Source: Scortum barcoo (Eukaryota > Chordata > Actinopteri > Centrarchiformes > Terapontidae). From it: a stretch of 64,000 nt of DNA. Numbering within the stretch: the stretch's first letter is position 1; each line of letters starts with the position of its first letter. The DNA lies in contig CM041548.1 in assembly GCA_023238725.1 (NCBI GenBank), forward strand, positions 16,513,752 through 16,577,751. The letters are read 5' to 3'. The translations under genes and the position numbers were made by a program. Positions 11,935 through 24,642 of this stretch are shown piece after piece. The notes below the pieces were generated by a model, which had not been told where the DNA came from, searched no databases, and worked only from the letters and a program-made list of their open reading frames with translations.

Positions 11935-12708
11935 AAGTTAACAGGGAGCGTGTCCTTGTGAGCCACCCAGGAAATTATATTACTGGTGTGGTTTTTAAGA
12001 AGCCCTTTTTATCAACTTATCTTGAAAAAACTGTTTAAAAAAAAGAAAAAAAAAAGAAAAATCATTTAAAAATAATACAAAATATTTTAAAGTTGTGTAA
12101 AGTGACACACAAAAACAAGTAAACGCCAAAACTATAATCAGTAAAAATAAGAGATTGATACCAAAACATTTTTCACATCAAGGTCCATTTTGTGGCCGTT
12201 CTGGATCACATCACGATCTTCTTCAGGAGATGATCACTCACTCAAGTTGTCATGGAAACATAGATGATCAAATTTTTTTTCTGAGCACTTTAAAGGATAT
12301 GACCTAGCTGATATAAAGCTAAAGAGCAGCTACTAAATAGACCTTGAAGTGAGACTGTTTTTGTCAGCTGCTCTTTCGGAGGTAAAGGATGAAACATGGA
12401 CGAGAAGTCAGTAAAGTACTGAATTAAAATGTTTTCTTCTATTCACATAAAATGGTTGAGATCTCCAGGAGATACTTAATGGATCCTGAGGCATTATGGT
12501 TTTGCTGTGTAACTCAAAATAACTACTGTTTTCTTTGGGACAATATCCTCAGTTTAACCATGTATACCCAGCGTATCTCGAAATGACATGACACTAATAA
12601 AACTTAACTACACTTAAGAATCCCCTCTGAGTGTTTACACTTCTTATTTGTGCTGTAGTTTGTGTTTTTTCTATGTATGTACATGTAATATTTTATTTTA
12701 ATTACCAT

Positions 12709-15291
12709 GATTACAGTTGTCCCCTCCTTGAACCGCCACCTTAATGTGGTGGAGGGGTTTGTGTGCCCAAATGATCCTAGGAGCTATGTTGTCGGGGGCA
12801 TTACGCCCCTGGTAGGGTCTCCCATGGCAAACAGGTCCTAGGTGACGGCCAGACTAAGAGCGGTTCACAAGCCCACCATGAAGAAAGAATCAACAAGGAC
12901 CGTTACGTCGCCCGGATTGGCGTTACCAGGGGCCCCACCCTGGAGCCAGGCCTGGGGTTGGGGCTCGCAGGCGAGCACCTGGTGGCCGGGTCTTTGCCCA
13001 TAGGACCCGGCCGGGCTCAGCCTGAAATGGCGACGTGGGCCCGCCTTCCAGTAGGCTCACCACCCACAGGAAGGTCCATGAGGGGCCGGTGGTGAAATGT
13101 GGTTTGGGTAGCAGTCAGTGTGGCAGGGGGCCTCGACGACCCAATCCCTGGACCAAAACTCTGGCAATAGGGACATGGAATGTCACCTCGCTGGGGGGGA
13201 AGGAGCCTGAGCTCGTGCGGGAGGTTGAGAGGTACCGGCTAGAGATAGTCGGGCTCACCTCCACGCATAGCTTGGGCTCTGGAACCCAGCTCCTTGAGAG
13301 GGGCTGGACCCTCCACTACTCTGGAGTTGCCCAGGGTGAGCGGCGGCGAGCTGGTGTGGGCTTGCTTGCTTATAGCTCCCCAGCTCAGCCGCCACGTGTT
13401 GGAGTTCACCCCGGTGAACGAGAGGGTCGCTTCCCTGCGCCTTCGGGTTGGGGATAGGGTCTCTTGCTGTTGTTTGTGCCTATGGGCCGAACAGCAGCAC
13501 AGAATACTCTGGCCTTCTTGGAGTCCCCGGGAGGGTACTTGATGGTGCTCCGACAGCGATACCTGGAGGGGCGTGATCGGGAGGAACGGCCTCCCCAATC
13601 TGAACCCGAGCGGTGTTCTGTTGTTGGACTTCTGTGCTAGTCACAGGTTTGTCCATAACAAACACCATGTTCAAACAAGCATAAGGGTGTCCATCAGTGC
13701 ACGTGGCACCAGGACACCCTAGATGATCGACTTTGTTGTCGTTTCATCTGATCTCCGGCCGTATGTCTTGGACACTCGGGTAAAGAGAGGGGCTGAGCTT
13801 GTCAACCGATCACCACCTGGTGGTGAGTTGGATTGGCTCCGCTGGCAGAGGAGGAAGTTGGACAGACCTGGCAGACCCAAACGTATTGTGTGAGGGTCTG
13901 TTGGGAACGTCTGGCCGAGCCCTCTGTCAGGGAGGTCTTCAACTCCCACCTCCGGAAGAGCTTCTCACAGATTCCGAGGGAGGCTGGGGACATTGAGTCC
14001 GAGTGGACCATGTTCTCTGCCTCCATTGTCGACGCCGGTTAGCAGTTCGAAGTTGTGGACGCAAGGTCAAGTCTGGTGCCTGTCGTCGGTGGCAATCCCC
14101 CGAACCCGGTGGTGGACACCGGAAGTAAGGGATGCCGTCAGGCTGAAGAAGGAGTCCTATCGGACCATGTTGGCCTGTGGGACTCCTGACGCAGTTGACA
14201 GGTACCGGCAGGCCAAGCAAGCCGCAGCCCGGACGGTCCTGGAGGCAAAAACTCGGGTCTGGGAGGAGTTCGGTGAAGGCCATGGAGGAGGACTATCGGT
14301 CGGCCTCGAAGAGATTCTGGCAAACCGTCCGGCGCCTCAGAAGGGGGAAGCAGTACTCTGCCAACACTGTTTACAGTGCGGGTGGGGAGCTGTTGACCTC
14401 AACTGAGGACATTGTCGGACGGTGGTGGAAGAAATACTTCGATGGATCTCCTCAATCAATCCCACCGACTTGCCTTCCAGTGAGGAAGCAGAGGCTGGGG
14501 ACTCTGAGGTGGACTCGTCCATCACCCAAGCCGAAGTCACTGAGGTAGTTCGTAAGCTCCTCAGGTGGCAAGGCGCCGGGGGTGGATGAGATCCGCCCTG
14601 AGTACCTCAAGTCTCTGGATGTTGTGGGGCTGTCTTGGCTGACACGCCTCTGCAACATTGCATGGAGGTTGGGGACAGTGCCTCTGGAGTGGCAAACTGG
14701 GGTGGTGGTCCCTCTTTTTAAAAAGGGGAAGGGGGACCGGAGAGTGTGTTCCAACTACAGGGGGATCACACTTCTCAGCCTCCCTGGGAAGGTCTCACGC
14801 CAGGGTACTGGCCGATAGTCGACCCTCGGATTCAGGAGGAACAATGCGGTTTTAGCCATTCCCGGGTCGTGGAACTGAGTCGAAAGGCGAAGCTCTCGAT
14901 TTACCAGTCAATCTACGTTTCCACCCTCACCTATGGTCATGAACTTTGGGTAATGACCGAAAGGACAAGATCATGGATACAAGCGGGCCGAAATGAGGAA
15001 TCAGCTCAGCTGAGGTGGGAGGCGTCCCAGGGGGCATCTATTTCGGATGCCCCTGGACGCCTCCTCTAAAGGAGGTGTTCCAGGCGTGTCCCACGGGAGG
15101 AGGCCTCAGGGAAGACCCAGGACACGCTGGAGACTATGTCTCTCGGCCTGGGAACACCTCGGGATCCCCCTGGAAGAGCTGGAGGAAGTGTCTGGGGTGA
15201 GGGAAGTCTGGGCATCTCTGCTTCAGACTGCTGCCTCCGCGACCCGGTCCCGGACCAAGCGGATGAAGATGGATGGATGGATTACAGTTGT
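12709..15291 (+). mobile_element. APE-type non-LTR retrotransposon with TSD, internally deleted (LINE A)
   Basis: The body starts CCCCTCCTTGAACCGCCACC at 12721 and ends in a GGATG-type tail at about 15280. It is bracketed by a 12-base direct repeat GATTACAGTTGT (12709-12720 and 15280-15291). Plus-strand fragments in shifting frames encode an apurinic-type endonuclease (LAIGTWNVTSLGG, RRRAGVGLL), then DEIRPEYLKSLDVVGLSWLT and SNYRGITLLSLPGK of the reverse transcriptase. The C-terminal SRKAKLSIYQSIY, TYGHELWVMTERTR and a trailing RPRTRW-type segment follow. The catalytic palm is missing: near 14870 the sequence jumps from GGTCGTGGAAC straight to TGAGTCGAAAGGCG, skipping about 700 bp kept in LINE B. 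Frames are broken by many stops, so it is dead. The tail recalls Rex3/RTE elements, but the clade is not certain. Confidence 0.88.
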
Positions 15292-18200
15292 TGCTTTCAA
15301 AGCTTTAAGCTTATAAAGACAAAAAAAAATTTTTTTGTTTGCACCTTTATGGTCCCCTTTGTTTTTTGACCATTTCCATGGCCGTTACCCACGACAACAG
15401 GAAAAAAGTAAATAAAAACACCACCGGCTGATATCAAGATATTTTTTTATTGGGACATTAATACATGTGTCTTCATAAGAGCGTTGAAGTAGAAAATACA
15501 TGTCAGCTGTGCTATTAGTTTGATTGTCTTCATTGTTGATTTAAATCTACAGTGTCCACAACACTGTTTTGATCCTGTGGACTTTTAAGTGCATCTGGTT
15601 TCAACTACATGGCAAACTGCGAGAAAAAGGCTAAAATATATGCAAGGAATGCACAGGAGTAGGAAACAAAGCGAAAATAGGGGTTTCATAACAAAGAAAA
15701 TACCTGTACATGAAGTTAAAAAAAACAGACAATGAAGTGAAAAACAAGCTAATGAAGAGACATTTTAAAGAATACATCAAGTTAAATGGTCCCTGAAACT
15801 GTATCAAGAGGAGAAATACTAAAACATGTCAGCACTGAAATTATTCAGACACGATCCCTTTAAACGTTGGTCCATTTCAGAAAATAGATGAAATCCACAA
15901 CAGTTCAGTCAAGTAAAATATATAATATCATCTCTTTGCATTATACTTATTGAGGATTGTTTTAACTTGTGTGAGTAAAATAACGTAGAAAAATAACTGT
16001 GCTCACACTGGACATCTAATATATATCAAAGTCTGTGTACAAGATCGTTTTTTCAAATCGGTTTAAATTGCACTTAGGTTTCATTTTTTCAAAGAGCTTC
16101 ACCCTGATCTGACAGACATGACACATGATGAGGCATCAGATGTTGACACCACTACCGACCTACTGTATAAATGAAGACGTAATCGCAAACAGCGTCTGTA
16201 AATGTTCATCTGCATAGTGCCTTGAAGTTATTAAAATACTTAACACAAGCTGCTAGTCGGACAAGGCGTGTTTTCATTTGTTCCAGTTCCTCCCAGCGGT
16301 TCAATTTCAAGTCACTTTTACAAGAACTTCAGACGAGTGGATTAATCCTATAAGCAACATGTGACAGTTAAGCGAGGGCCTGAAATCACTAAAGATGCAA
16401 GGTTTTTAATTTAAGAATAAATTCGATGATATTAGAAATATTTGTAATTGTCAACAAATCTCATGAAAAACTAAAACCAACAATGCTGTGAAACTGCTAA
16501 CAAGCATCGTCTGTGTAACTAAAGGGGACTGCTGCTGTCTCCCTTTGGACTTAAAATCTGTTCACACCTTTAAAAAGCAGCTCAAAACCCATTTGTTTAG
16601 ACTTGCCTTTCTGTAGTTTTAATTTTATTCGTGCTATTTCTACTCCAAGTTGTTTTATGTCTGTATGTACCCTGCTGCCGGATATCATTTGTGAAGCACC
16701 TTGTGAAGGTGCTATATATGTAATGTGGCTTACGTAATACTTATTGAATGACATTTGTTCAAAAACCACAGCACCCTGCAGCGTTAGGAAACTACTTTGT
16801 CTTTTTAAAATGAAACTAAATATCTGAAACACATTTTTAAAGAATTACATGTTCTGTAAGACTGAATGTGTGGAGTGCCACAGACAAGGACGGATCATTT
16901 ATTGATTCAAATAAAGTGTTGCTGGTTTTAGTCTTTGTTGATAATAAGAGAAATATAGAATATAACCAGCCTTATCCTTCAATTTATGACTACAATCTAA
17001 AGCTGCGAGTGCTATTTTCATTTCAAACATTGTGCATGCTTATTTTTAACTTCCTGTTTTTTTTTACCCATGTGACAGAAGAGGCCTCGAGCTACAAGAG
17101 GCGGGAGGACGAGTGCTTTCAGTGAAGCTCTTTAGCGGTTAACAACAGCCTTTACTTCTTCATCCACAGCAACTTCAAAACACTCACAGCCTGATCTCTT
17201 TTCTTTTATATGACACTCAAAAGGATCCTTCACACACGACAGGCAGAACAACGTAAATTGTTGGCAACTGGCCCCGACAGCGGATCACAAACAGGCTCGG
17301 TAATCTTGAATAATCCTCCATGCCTGCTGTGGGAGCACAGAAAGGGGAAGCCCGAGACTATTGAAACAGTTTCCTGTCTCTATAACAGTTCGCAGCTCTG
17401 CCTCCCCAAACTGAGATGCAGTCTGAGGAAAAGCACCCCCTTTCCCCTCCGATTCATTATAAAAATAACTGTTACATTTAAAATAGAAGTTGGCCTTAAT
17501 AAAAAAGAAAGCTGTAATCTTTTAAGTGTTAAAGGCTTTGTTCCCTCCGTAACGAAATAATGAAGTCAAACCGCAAAACACACTTTGGCAGGTGAGCTAC
17601 CGCTGGTGTGCATGTTTGTTATCCAAAACCCATTTCCTTTATACCAAGACTGAAAATAGAGGGTTGAATCAGCTTGTGTGAGACTTGCTAGGTACTAGTG
17701 AACGTTTCATCTTGTCTGTTAGGCAGCTGTGTGTCTGTTGAACCCCCCCGCCCACTTATCCGCCTAAACCTCCGCCTTAAACAACAACAACAACAACAAA
17801 AATAAAACATTAAAAATATGCCGCAACAAACATCAGGAAGGGAACAAGAAACATGTCCAATATTACAGTGTGTATCTACTGATGAGAAACTTGTACACAA
17901 GCAAGGCTGTAGTTTTAAGTGTGTGAAAATGGTCATATAAGTGTGTGTGTGATCCTGCAAGCAACATGATCAACAAGTAACCAGAAATTCATTCATTTCC
18001 TAGAGAGCTGAGTGAGTAGAAAAAACCTGCACAAGCTTGTTGGCAAAATAAACTCAGTCGCAGCTTTTTTGGGAATATATTTGCTTTTACATCACCGACA
18101 CCATGCTTCCTTGTTTCCTTACTGATGTAAACAGATGCACGTGGCACACAAAATCCCCTCCAGGAGGAACGCTGCTCCTGAAAACTCAAAGCAGCTAGAT

Positions 18201-18309
18201 TGATTCTTTTAAACCACTTGAGAAACAGGTTGGTCATGTTGCTTGCAGAGTGTGTGTAGGTGAGCAAATGTGTATTTTTGTGCTTCATGACTTGCATCCT
18301 GTTGTCCTC
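15292..18309. other. Noncoding stretch downstream of clic1
   Basis: Apart from the LINE fragment at 16545-16740, no gene was recognised. A minus-strand AATAAA (plus TTTATT near 15449) at the left end could mark a very long clic1 3' UTR, but nothing else supports that. A (CAA)n run lies near 17780-17800. Confidence 0.4.
16545..16740 (+). mobile_element. L2-like LINE 3' end fragment
   Basis: The plus strand reads KSVHTFKKQLKTHLFRLAF followed by a stop. This is the usual C-terminal wording of fish L2-type reverse-transcriptase proteins. The GTGAAGCACCTTGTGAAGGTGC that follows is typical of their 3' UTR. Only the terminal ~200 bp is present. Confidence 0.6.
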
Positions 18310-21300
18310 CTACTTGAGAGCTTTAGCTACAGAGGAGTAGGCGATGTGGATCTCCTCGTCGATCGGGCAGGTGGAGGAAAACTCCTCCCTGGCGTACGCA
18401 GCGTTCAGGTACCTCCAGAGGTTTGTCAGAGACTGAGGGACGGTGAAGTTTCGGTATTTTAAACACACCACCTGGACAGAGAAAAAGAGCCTTCAGTTTC
18501 AGACCAAAAACACAAATTCAGCCTTATAATTTATTGCCCCCCCCCCATGTTGCACGGCTTAAAACGGAAGACTACCTTCACGATGTGGAGCTTAGGCAGC
18601 AAGTTGCAGTCAGCTAGGGTAAGCTCTTGACCGTCCAGGAAGGGGCGGGATGAGGAAGTGACCTCATCGGCGCTATTCTCGTCGATCTCTTCAGGAAGTG
18701 GGGAGCCGAGGTAGTCATCCAGCTTCTTCAGAGCCTTCAGCAGACCTTTCTCTAGGTCTGAGCACATGTGCATGCACAGAAAACATTTTTATCCACTTTG
18801 TAGTTAGAGATAAGTGGGATAGTTCATTTCTCCAAAGAGGAAATGCAAATTTAGCCTTATGAGCTAATGCAAGTGAGTTGATTGATTAAAACACACTTGA
18901 AACCACAGGAAATGTTTACAGAGCCAGCAACAGTGACATTTCCAATTAGATCACTTGACACAGAGAGCAGCAGGTGACCTGTTCGCACTGAGGCGGAAAA
19001 GCTCAGGCCATAATGTTATTAACAGGGATGCTCCCTGCTGCTTTTCTGTCCATCACAGACACATACGGAGCTGTTACAGATGATACAACCAAAAATAAAA
19101 CAAAGCAAAGAGTTTTATTCTCAAAAAACTCAAATGATACATCTGATTTTGAAATATTAGATCCACTTACTTTCATTGGCCTGAGGGTTTGAGTTCTTGA
19201 CGTAAGCTGAGAATTTGGAGAAAACATCCATGCCTGCCGTGTTGGACTCGGGATTGCGAGCAGCCAGACGGGGATACCTAAAGCAACAAAGAGATCCATA
19301 CATGCATCTGATCATGACATTACAAAGACAAATTCACATCCATGAAAACAAAATTACTAGTCTGACACAAAAAGCTAAATGTAGATTGTTTATTATGTAG
19401 ATTATTTTCATTTTTGATTACTTCTAAATGAATCCACTATCTGTTTGACCTACAAAATGTCAAAAAAAGTGAAAAATACCTGTTAAAACCCAAAATGATA
19501 AATCCTCAAATACTCATTTTATCTTACAAAGTCCAAAGATTTACAATTTAGTTTCACATAAAACAAAGTAAAGCAGAAATTCCTCACGATTAAGATAGTG
19601 AAGATGCTGCTGAATAATTGTTTTAGCTCTACAAACAAACAAAAACTAAGTGATGTGTAAAGCAGATGGATAAAGAGATTACTTGGGAGGGGCGAGGTTT
19701 TCCTCCAGGAACTCCTCGATCTTGTTTGTGTCCGTTTTCACCTCGCTGCCGTACAACAGGAAGGGAGGCTGGGCACCCGGAGCCAGATCCTTCAAGATGT
19801 CCGGCTTCCTAAAGGTGGCAATAAAGAAAGAATAGAATGAAATCCAGTAAAAGATATGAGAGAGGATTAAACAGTGGGAGAGGGATGGAAGAAAAGGGGA
19901 AGAAAGAAGGTAAGGAAAAGGAGCAAAACATTTGAAACCACAGGAAATGTTTACTCATGTTTGCAGCTATGATACGGTAAACTATCACTAAAGCCAGTGA
20001 AGCTTTAACACTTGCTGAATGAAAAGCCTCTTGTTCAGAACATTCAAGGGCATTAAAAACAGTAGACGAGCGTTCCTCTGTTGTGTCAATAGAAACCTGC
20101 AGCTCACAAAAGGTTAAAGGTAAAGTTTTCACCTCTTCATGTCCACTGTGGTGACATCGAAAGTGACTCCTTTCAGCCACAGCACCATGAAGAGACGCTG
20201 GGAGAAGGGACAGTTACCGATGCTCTGACCATCGCTCCCCGCCTGGAGTGCAAAAACAGAGAAAATGTGCATCACTACATTATTATTATTTTTTTAAACA
20301 TAACTGATCACATGTTTATCTTATGTAGTGCCTACAGGTTGAGGTACATGTGGAGACAAAGGTAATACACCATTAATACTGCTGTCACTTCTCTTTTCTG
20401 TGAAAAACTAGATAAAAAGATATGAAAACAAAGAAATGTAACCCAGAAGTTTTCACACTGTAACCAAGCTGCACAGACAAAAGTATTACTTCACATCCAC
20501 CCTCAGCCTCGACCTCACTGGAAACCCCAAAACCTTGTTACACAAAGAAATAAACAAAAAGGAAATCAATTCTTCCTCAGCTCTGCAGCATAAATATCAA
20601 CTTCAAGGTTGCAAAAAAAAAAAGCCTCTTACACATAGTTTGAACCCTTTGAGTCAGCAGTGTGTCTCTAGTTTAGCAATTGACAAATCACTTAGAACAG
20701 TTTCAAGAAAAAATGCTCTGGCTCCAGCTTCTCAAAATTTTTTTGCTTTGTCATTATCAGTTAATCTGGCAGATATTTTCTCGGTTGAAAAAATATTTGT
20801 TTGGTCTGCAAAGCATTAGAAAAGTGAAAAGTCAATTTCCAAATCACCAAATTGTCATATTTTAATGTCACGTTTTGTCCAACCAGCAGTCCAAAATACA
20901 AATATAACTAGTTTAGTATCACATATTATAAAGAAAACCACACAATCTTCATAAATGAGAAGCTGGAACATGGTAATGTGTGACAGCTTTAGCTGAAAAA
21001 TGACCAACTGACCATTTGATTAATTCATTGTCTCAGCTCTATGAGATGACAAAATTACATATCTCATTAATTTGAACAAGGCAAGACATTTGACGACATC
21101 ACTTTGGTCATTTTACAATATTTTCTGACATTCTGTAACAAAATGATTAAAGCTGAAGCAATTAGTCCACAGAGTATCAGTCTCTTCTCAGGAGTGGGTG
21201 CAGACCAAAAAATGAAAAAAAAATTAATGAATCACTTTCTCCGCTTCCAGCTTATCAAATGTGCACATCTACTATTTTTCCATCACTTTAAACCGTCTAT

Positions 21301-22293
21301 CATTTAAGACTGTTTTCTGATCATTTCACGAGACAAACAATTAATCGACTGAACGGGAAAAAAAAAAACCTCAGCATATTAAACCACAAAGAGAAGAATA
21401 ATCAGCTGCAGCATTCAAAGCAGCATAATTCATTCGTGCATTCACGTGGAGCTTGTAGGCCGCTCAGGAAATGATCGGACAGATTTAAAATATTCTCTGC
21501 GCGGCTGCAGGAAGTCATATTTAATGCTCAGTCAGTCTATACATCCGCACGGCGTCCTGAACGCTGCATGAACTTGAATGCAGTTACAGTAAACCAGACA
21601 ACTTCTGACTTTCCACGAAGAAGGTTGACGTGAAACTATACGTTTACATCCTGTTAATTTAAGGGTATCAAGTCTCATTGAAAGAGGCTGAGTAGAAAGT
21701 AGAATTGAGAGAAGTTACAACTGCATCTTTCACCCCTGAAGAGGAAAAAAAAGAAAGTAAAGGGTGGTGCACATGTTCACACAGAGGAGTCATTATGGAA
21801 ACGTGCAAGAGCGTGAGGGGAGGCACAGAAAGCCATATTGGTTATATTAGAGCATGTTTTTTTGGTGCTCGAAGGGAAAAGAAAATGGGATTAGCCTGCC
21901 TGACCAACATTACTAAATATAGATTAAAGTCGGCTGCACATTATCTTAACGTGCTTTTAATTAGATTAGTGTTGCTGTCATTTATAAGCCCAGTGAGTCA
22001 GCAGAGGTGGTCTGACTGACATGGATATCACTACACACACACACACAAACACACAAGGTGACAAGGTGACATTATGTCCCCAAACACACACCTTATCAGC
22101 TGGTGATAATAATTTTAATAATGATAACAATAATACAAGGAGAATGGCGATTTCATGATAAGATAAAACACTTTAAAAGACCTGGTAAATAAACAAACGT
22201 CACATCAAGTCGTCTCTTTTTTTTTTCTCTTTGAGTCATTCAATCTCTCACCTTCACAAAAAGTTCAACTTTGGGCTGACTGGCGTCGCTCAT
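18310..22293 (-). CDS. clic1: Chloride intracellular channel protein 1
   Basis: Six minus-strand coding exons, 22293-22252, 20242-20133, 19808-19683, 19277-19171, 18757-18576 and 18471-18310, total 729 nt and give 242 residues, against 241 in human CLIC1. All borders are GT/AG and the frame carries through. The start is MSDASQPKVELFVK. The thioredoxin-like N-terminal domain has the glutaredoxin-type GNCPFSQR with Cys25, followed by the LWLKGVTFDVTTVD strand and PPFLLYGSEVKTDTNKIEEFL. The all-helical C-terminal domain has ESNTAGMDVFSKFSAY, the acidic SPLPEEIDENSADE loop, LTLADCNLLPKLHIVK, and ends in VAKALK. CLIC proteins are soluble GST-fold proteins that can insert into membranes as redox-sensitive anion channels. 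The short N-terminus, VAKALK end and position beside ddah2 favour CLIC1 over CLIC4. Unlike human CLIC1, the position of Cys59 is Ala60. Introns hold common fish repeats. Confidence 0.95.
19397..19640. repeat. Dispersed AT-rich fish repeat in clic1 intron
   Basis: The stretch has the layout of a very common percomorph repeat: GATTATTTTCATTTTTGATTA, then GACCTACAAAATGTCAAAAA, a CCTCAAAT word, a TTTAGTTTCA word, and ending near TTTTAGCTCTAC. Related stretches lie near 20830-21060, 21130-21345 and 50780-50980. Limits are approximate. Confidence 0.45.
20830..21345. repeat. Further copies of the AT-rich dispersed repeat in clic1 intron 1
   Basis: Two adjoining degraded copies are suggested. The first runs to TTGTCTCAGCTCTATGAGAT near 21035-21055. 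The second begins AAAGCTGAAGCAATTAGTCC near 21148 and runs through GAATCACTTTCTCCGCTTCC and AATTAATCGACTGAACG. Both are noncoding. Confidence 0.4.
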
Positions 22294-22605
22294 CTTCACC
22301 TGCTGATGCACAAGACCTGTTTTAAATAAAAAAAAGAAGAGGGAGCATAAATATAAAGTCAAAAGTGAATTTAAGTGAAGCACAAAGTTACATTTTGGTA
22401 AACAAGAGAGCAAACGAGTTCGAAACCGAGGCAGCCAAGCCCATCTTCCGCTACAAACCCCGCACAGGAGCAGAACAATAAAACTCCGACGAAACATTGT
22501 AGCAGCTCGAAACATCAAACGAAGCGACTTTGACTTAATGAAAAAAAAGGCTGCAAATGTTCGTGTGTGGTCGGTAGGATTTTTTTCCAGAGTGAAGAGT
22601 CTTAC

Positions 22606-22745
22606 CTCCAAAGTGCCGAGAGTCGTGTCGCCTGTCGCTCGGGTCTCCTCCCAGCTCTGCCGTCGCTCGCTCGGCTGCAGCGTCGCACTCTCCGCCGCCC
22701 GCTCCTCCACTTCCTGGAGCCGCGTGACGGGCGGAGGGCTCAGCA
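22606..22745 (-). promoter_or_regulatory. clic1: Probable clic1 untranslated first exon and promoter
   Basis: On the minus strand a GC-rich, CpG-containing sequence ends with the donor TTTGGAG|GTAAGA (exon end 22606). The matching acceptor TTTAAAACAG|GTCTTG lies near 22315, 20-odd bases before the start codon. Upstream is a (GAA)n run near 22748-22775. The transcription start is not determined. Confidence 0.6.
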
Positions 22746-22794
22746 AATAGAGAAGAAGAAGAAGAAGAAGAAGAACTGCGGGCGGTAAAAGTAT

Positions 22795-23600
22795 TAATAC
22801 TCTGAGGTGGGGATGAAGTACCCTGTTACTTTGATAGACACGGTGGAGAAATACTCTGTTACAAGTTAAAGTTCTGCTCTCAAAATGTTAGGTACTATTA
22901 CTACAAAAGTACAAAAGTATAAGCGTCAAAATGTATGTATGTAATAAAGCAAAAGTAAAAGTCATCATAATGCAGAGTGGCTCATTTAATAAATATTATA
23001 TAATATATTATAATACTGAATTATAATTATTGTTGCACCAAAGACTTTGATCACTTCGATGCTGCAAGATTATTATTATTATTGTTATTATTATTATTAT
23101 TTTTTTTTTAGATTTCAACTTTATCTGCTGGGTAGCCTGTTAATTTGCCCCCCATGGATCAATAAAGTTTTCTCCTATTCTTTAATATTGCATCATCATT
23201 TGTTTGTTTATCATGCTAAATTATAGTTATGATGCAAAGATTGTACTAATGTTATTGTACTAAAAAACGTTGTTTTTACAAGAAAAATACTATTATCAAA
23301 ATAGTTGCGTTTTAACAACTGGTTAATTAATAAACTAATCGTTTCAGGTGTACTTAAACAAACTGTTCATTTAATAATAAAAAATAATTGGTAATTGGTA
23401 ATGTAACTAAAGCTGTCAGATTGATGTAGTGGAATAAAACATACTCTTAAATGTAGTGGAATAAAAGTGGACTGAAAAAAAAAGACTCAAGTGCCTCAAA
23501 TTTGTGCTTTCAGTAAATGTATAAAGTACATCTACATATTATCAGCAAAATGTATTTAAAGTTTCAAAAGTACTATGCAAAATTCATCCCCTTTCAGTAT
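22795..23600. repeat. hAT-like nonautonomous repeat block upstream of clic1
   Basis: The block contains GAGAAATACTCTGTTACAAG, ACAAAAGTACAAAAGTATAA, GCAGAGTGGCTCATTTAATA and later AAGTGCCTCAAAT, the same word set and order as the block at 1420-1923. It may be more than one copy. A T/A-rich run follows near 23693-23735. Confidence 0.5.
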
Positions 23601-24539
23601 TAAATTATGAAGGTTTCAAGGGCCTGAAGGGTTATCTATTTTTATCCCATGCACACAGGCAGTGGAGAACTTACTCATTCACATGATTGCTGGTTTTTTT
23701 TTTTTTTTTTTTTTAATTAAAAAAAAATTAAATGTGGCACAGGAGTCAGTTAGGAGAGGATGAAATGAGAAAATTAATCACAGTACTTTACAGAATGTAT
23801 TTTTAGTATACTAAACAGCCAGCAGGGGGAGATATTGAGCCTAACTTGTCTTGTACTCATATGAAGAAGTTGACATGAATAACTGTCCTGAGTCTGGTAC
23901 AAAAATCTGTAAAACCAATAAAGTGTTATGAGGGAAGTCCTGCTGGTTTGCCAGTCCAGTGACTCAGTTAAATCCTTAATTCAGATCCAGTGTGTTCACG
24001 GTGCAGACTGAAGACCTTCAGGACTCCTTGAGGAACTTCCAGGGAAATTTTGAGGTTAGATCTCACAGGGGTTTATGGTCAGATATTTATTAAGTATTCT
24101 ATGAGTATTTAAAAACACAGCTGCAAAAAAATAAATCTGATTGACAAAAAAAAAAAAGTAACATATGATTGATAGATTTTTTCAGTTTCAGTTTTCAATA
24201 CAGTTTAAATTTAGTTTAGTTTGACTTTAAGATTTTATTTTTTCTATTATTATCTTATTAATTTATTTGTCAAACTACTGTTTCCAAATGTAACTCTTTT
24301 TAATAATTTCATTACTTAGTAAAATAATGAAAAGGAAAATCAGTAAATCCTGACTGAAAAGACAATTTCATTCACTCAACTAACTAATTGAATTGACTAA
24401 CCATTGCAGCTGTAGGTATATTCTGTATATATTTTAGGTAGTTTAACAAATAACAAAACATCACATTTCATTAGCACACCAGATTTTTTAAGCAAAGATG
24501 AATTTGTAAAGCAACTGACATTAATTGTTCTGGAGTAGA

Positions 24540-24642
24540 AGTGGCATGAAATGGAAATATTTGAGTAAATCACAGTAAATTTGTACCTCAGTATAAGACT
24601 ATTAGAGTAAATGTACAATGTACAAGTTACATTCCACCACTG
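24540..24642. repeat. hAT-like repeat end
   Basis: The stretch ends in TTACATTCCACCACTG, the characteristic terminus of this fish repeat family, preceded by GAGTAAATGTACAATGTAC. Confidence 0.5.

Noticed and set aside
13239..14323. Minus-strand frames across LINE A
   Set aside because: They are antisense shadows of the retrotransposon coding strand.
22240..22746. 168-codon minus-strand frame at the clic1 5' end
   Set aside because: Only the last 14 codons before the donor at 22252 are CLIC1. The upstream part reads through an intron and untranslated exon.
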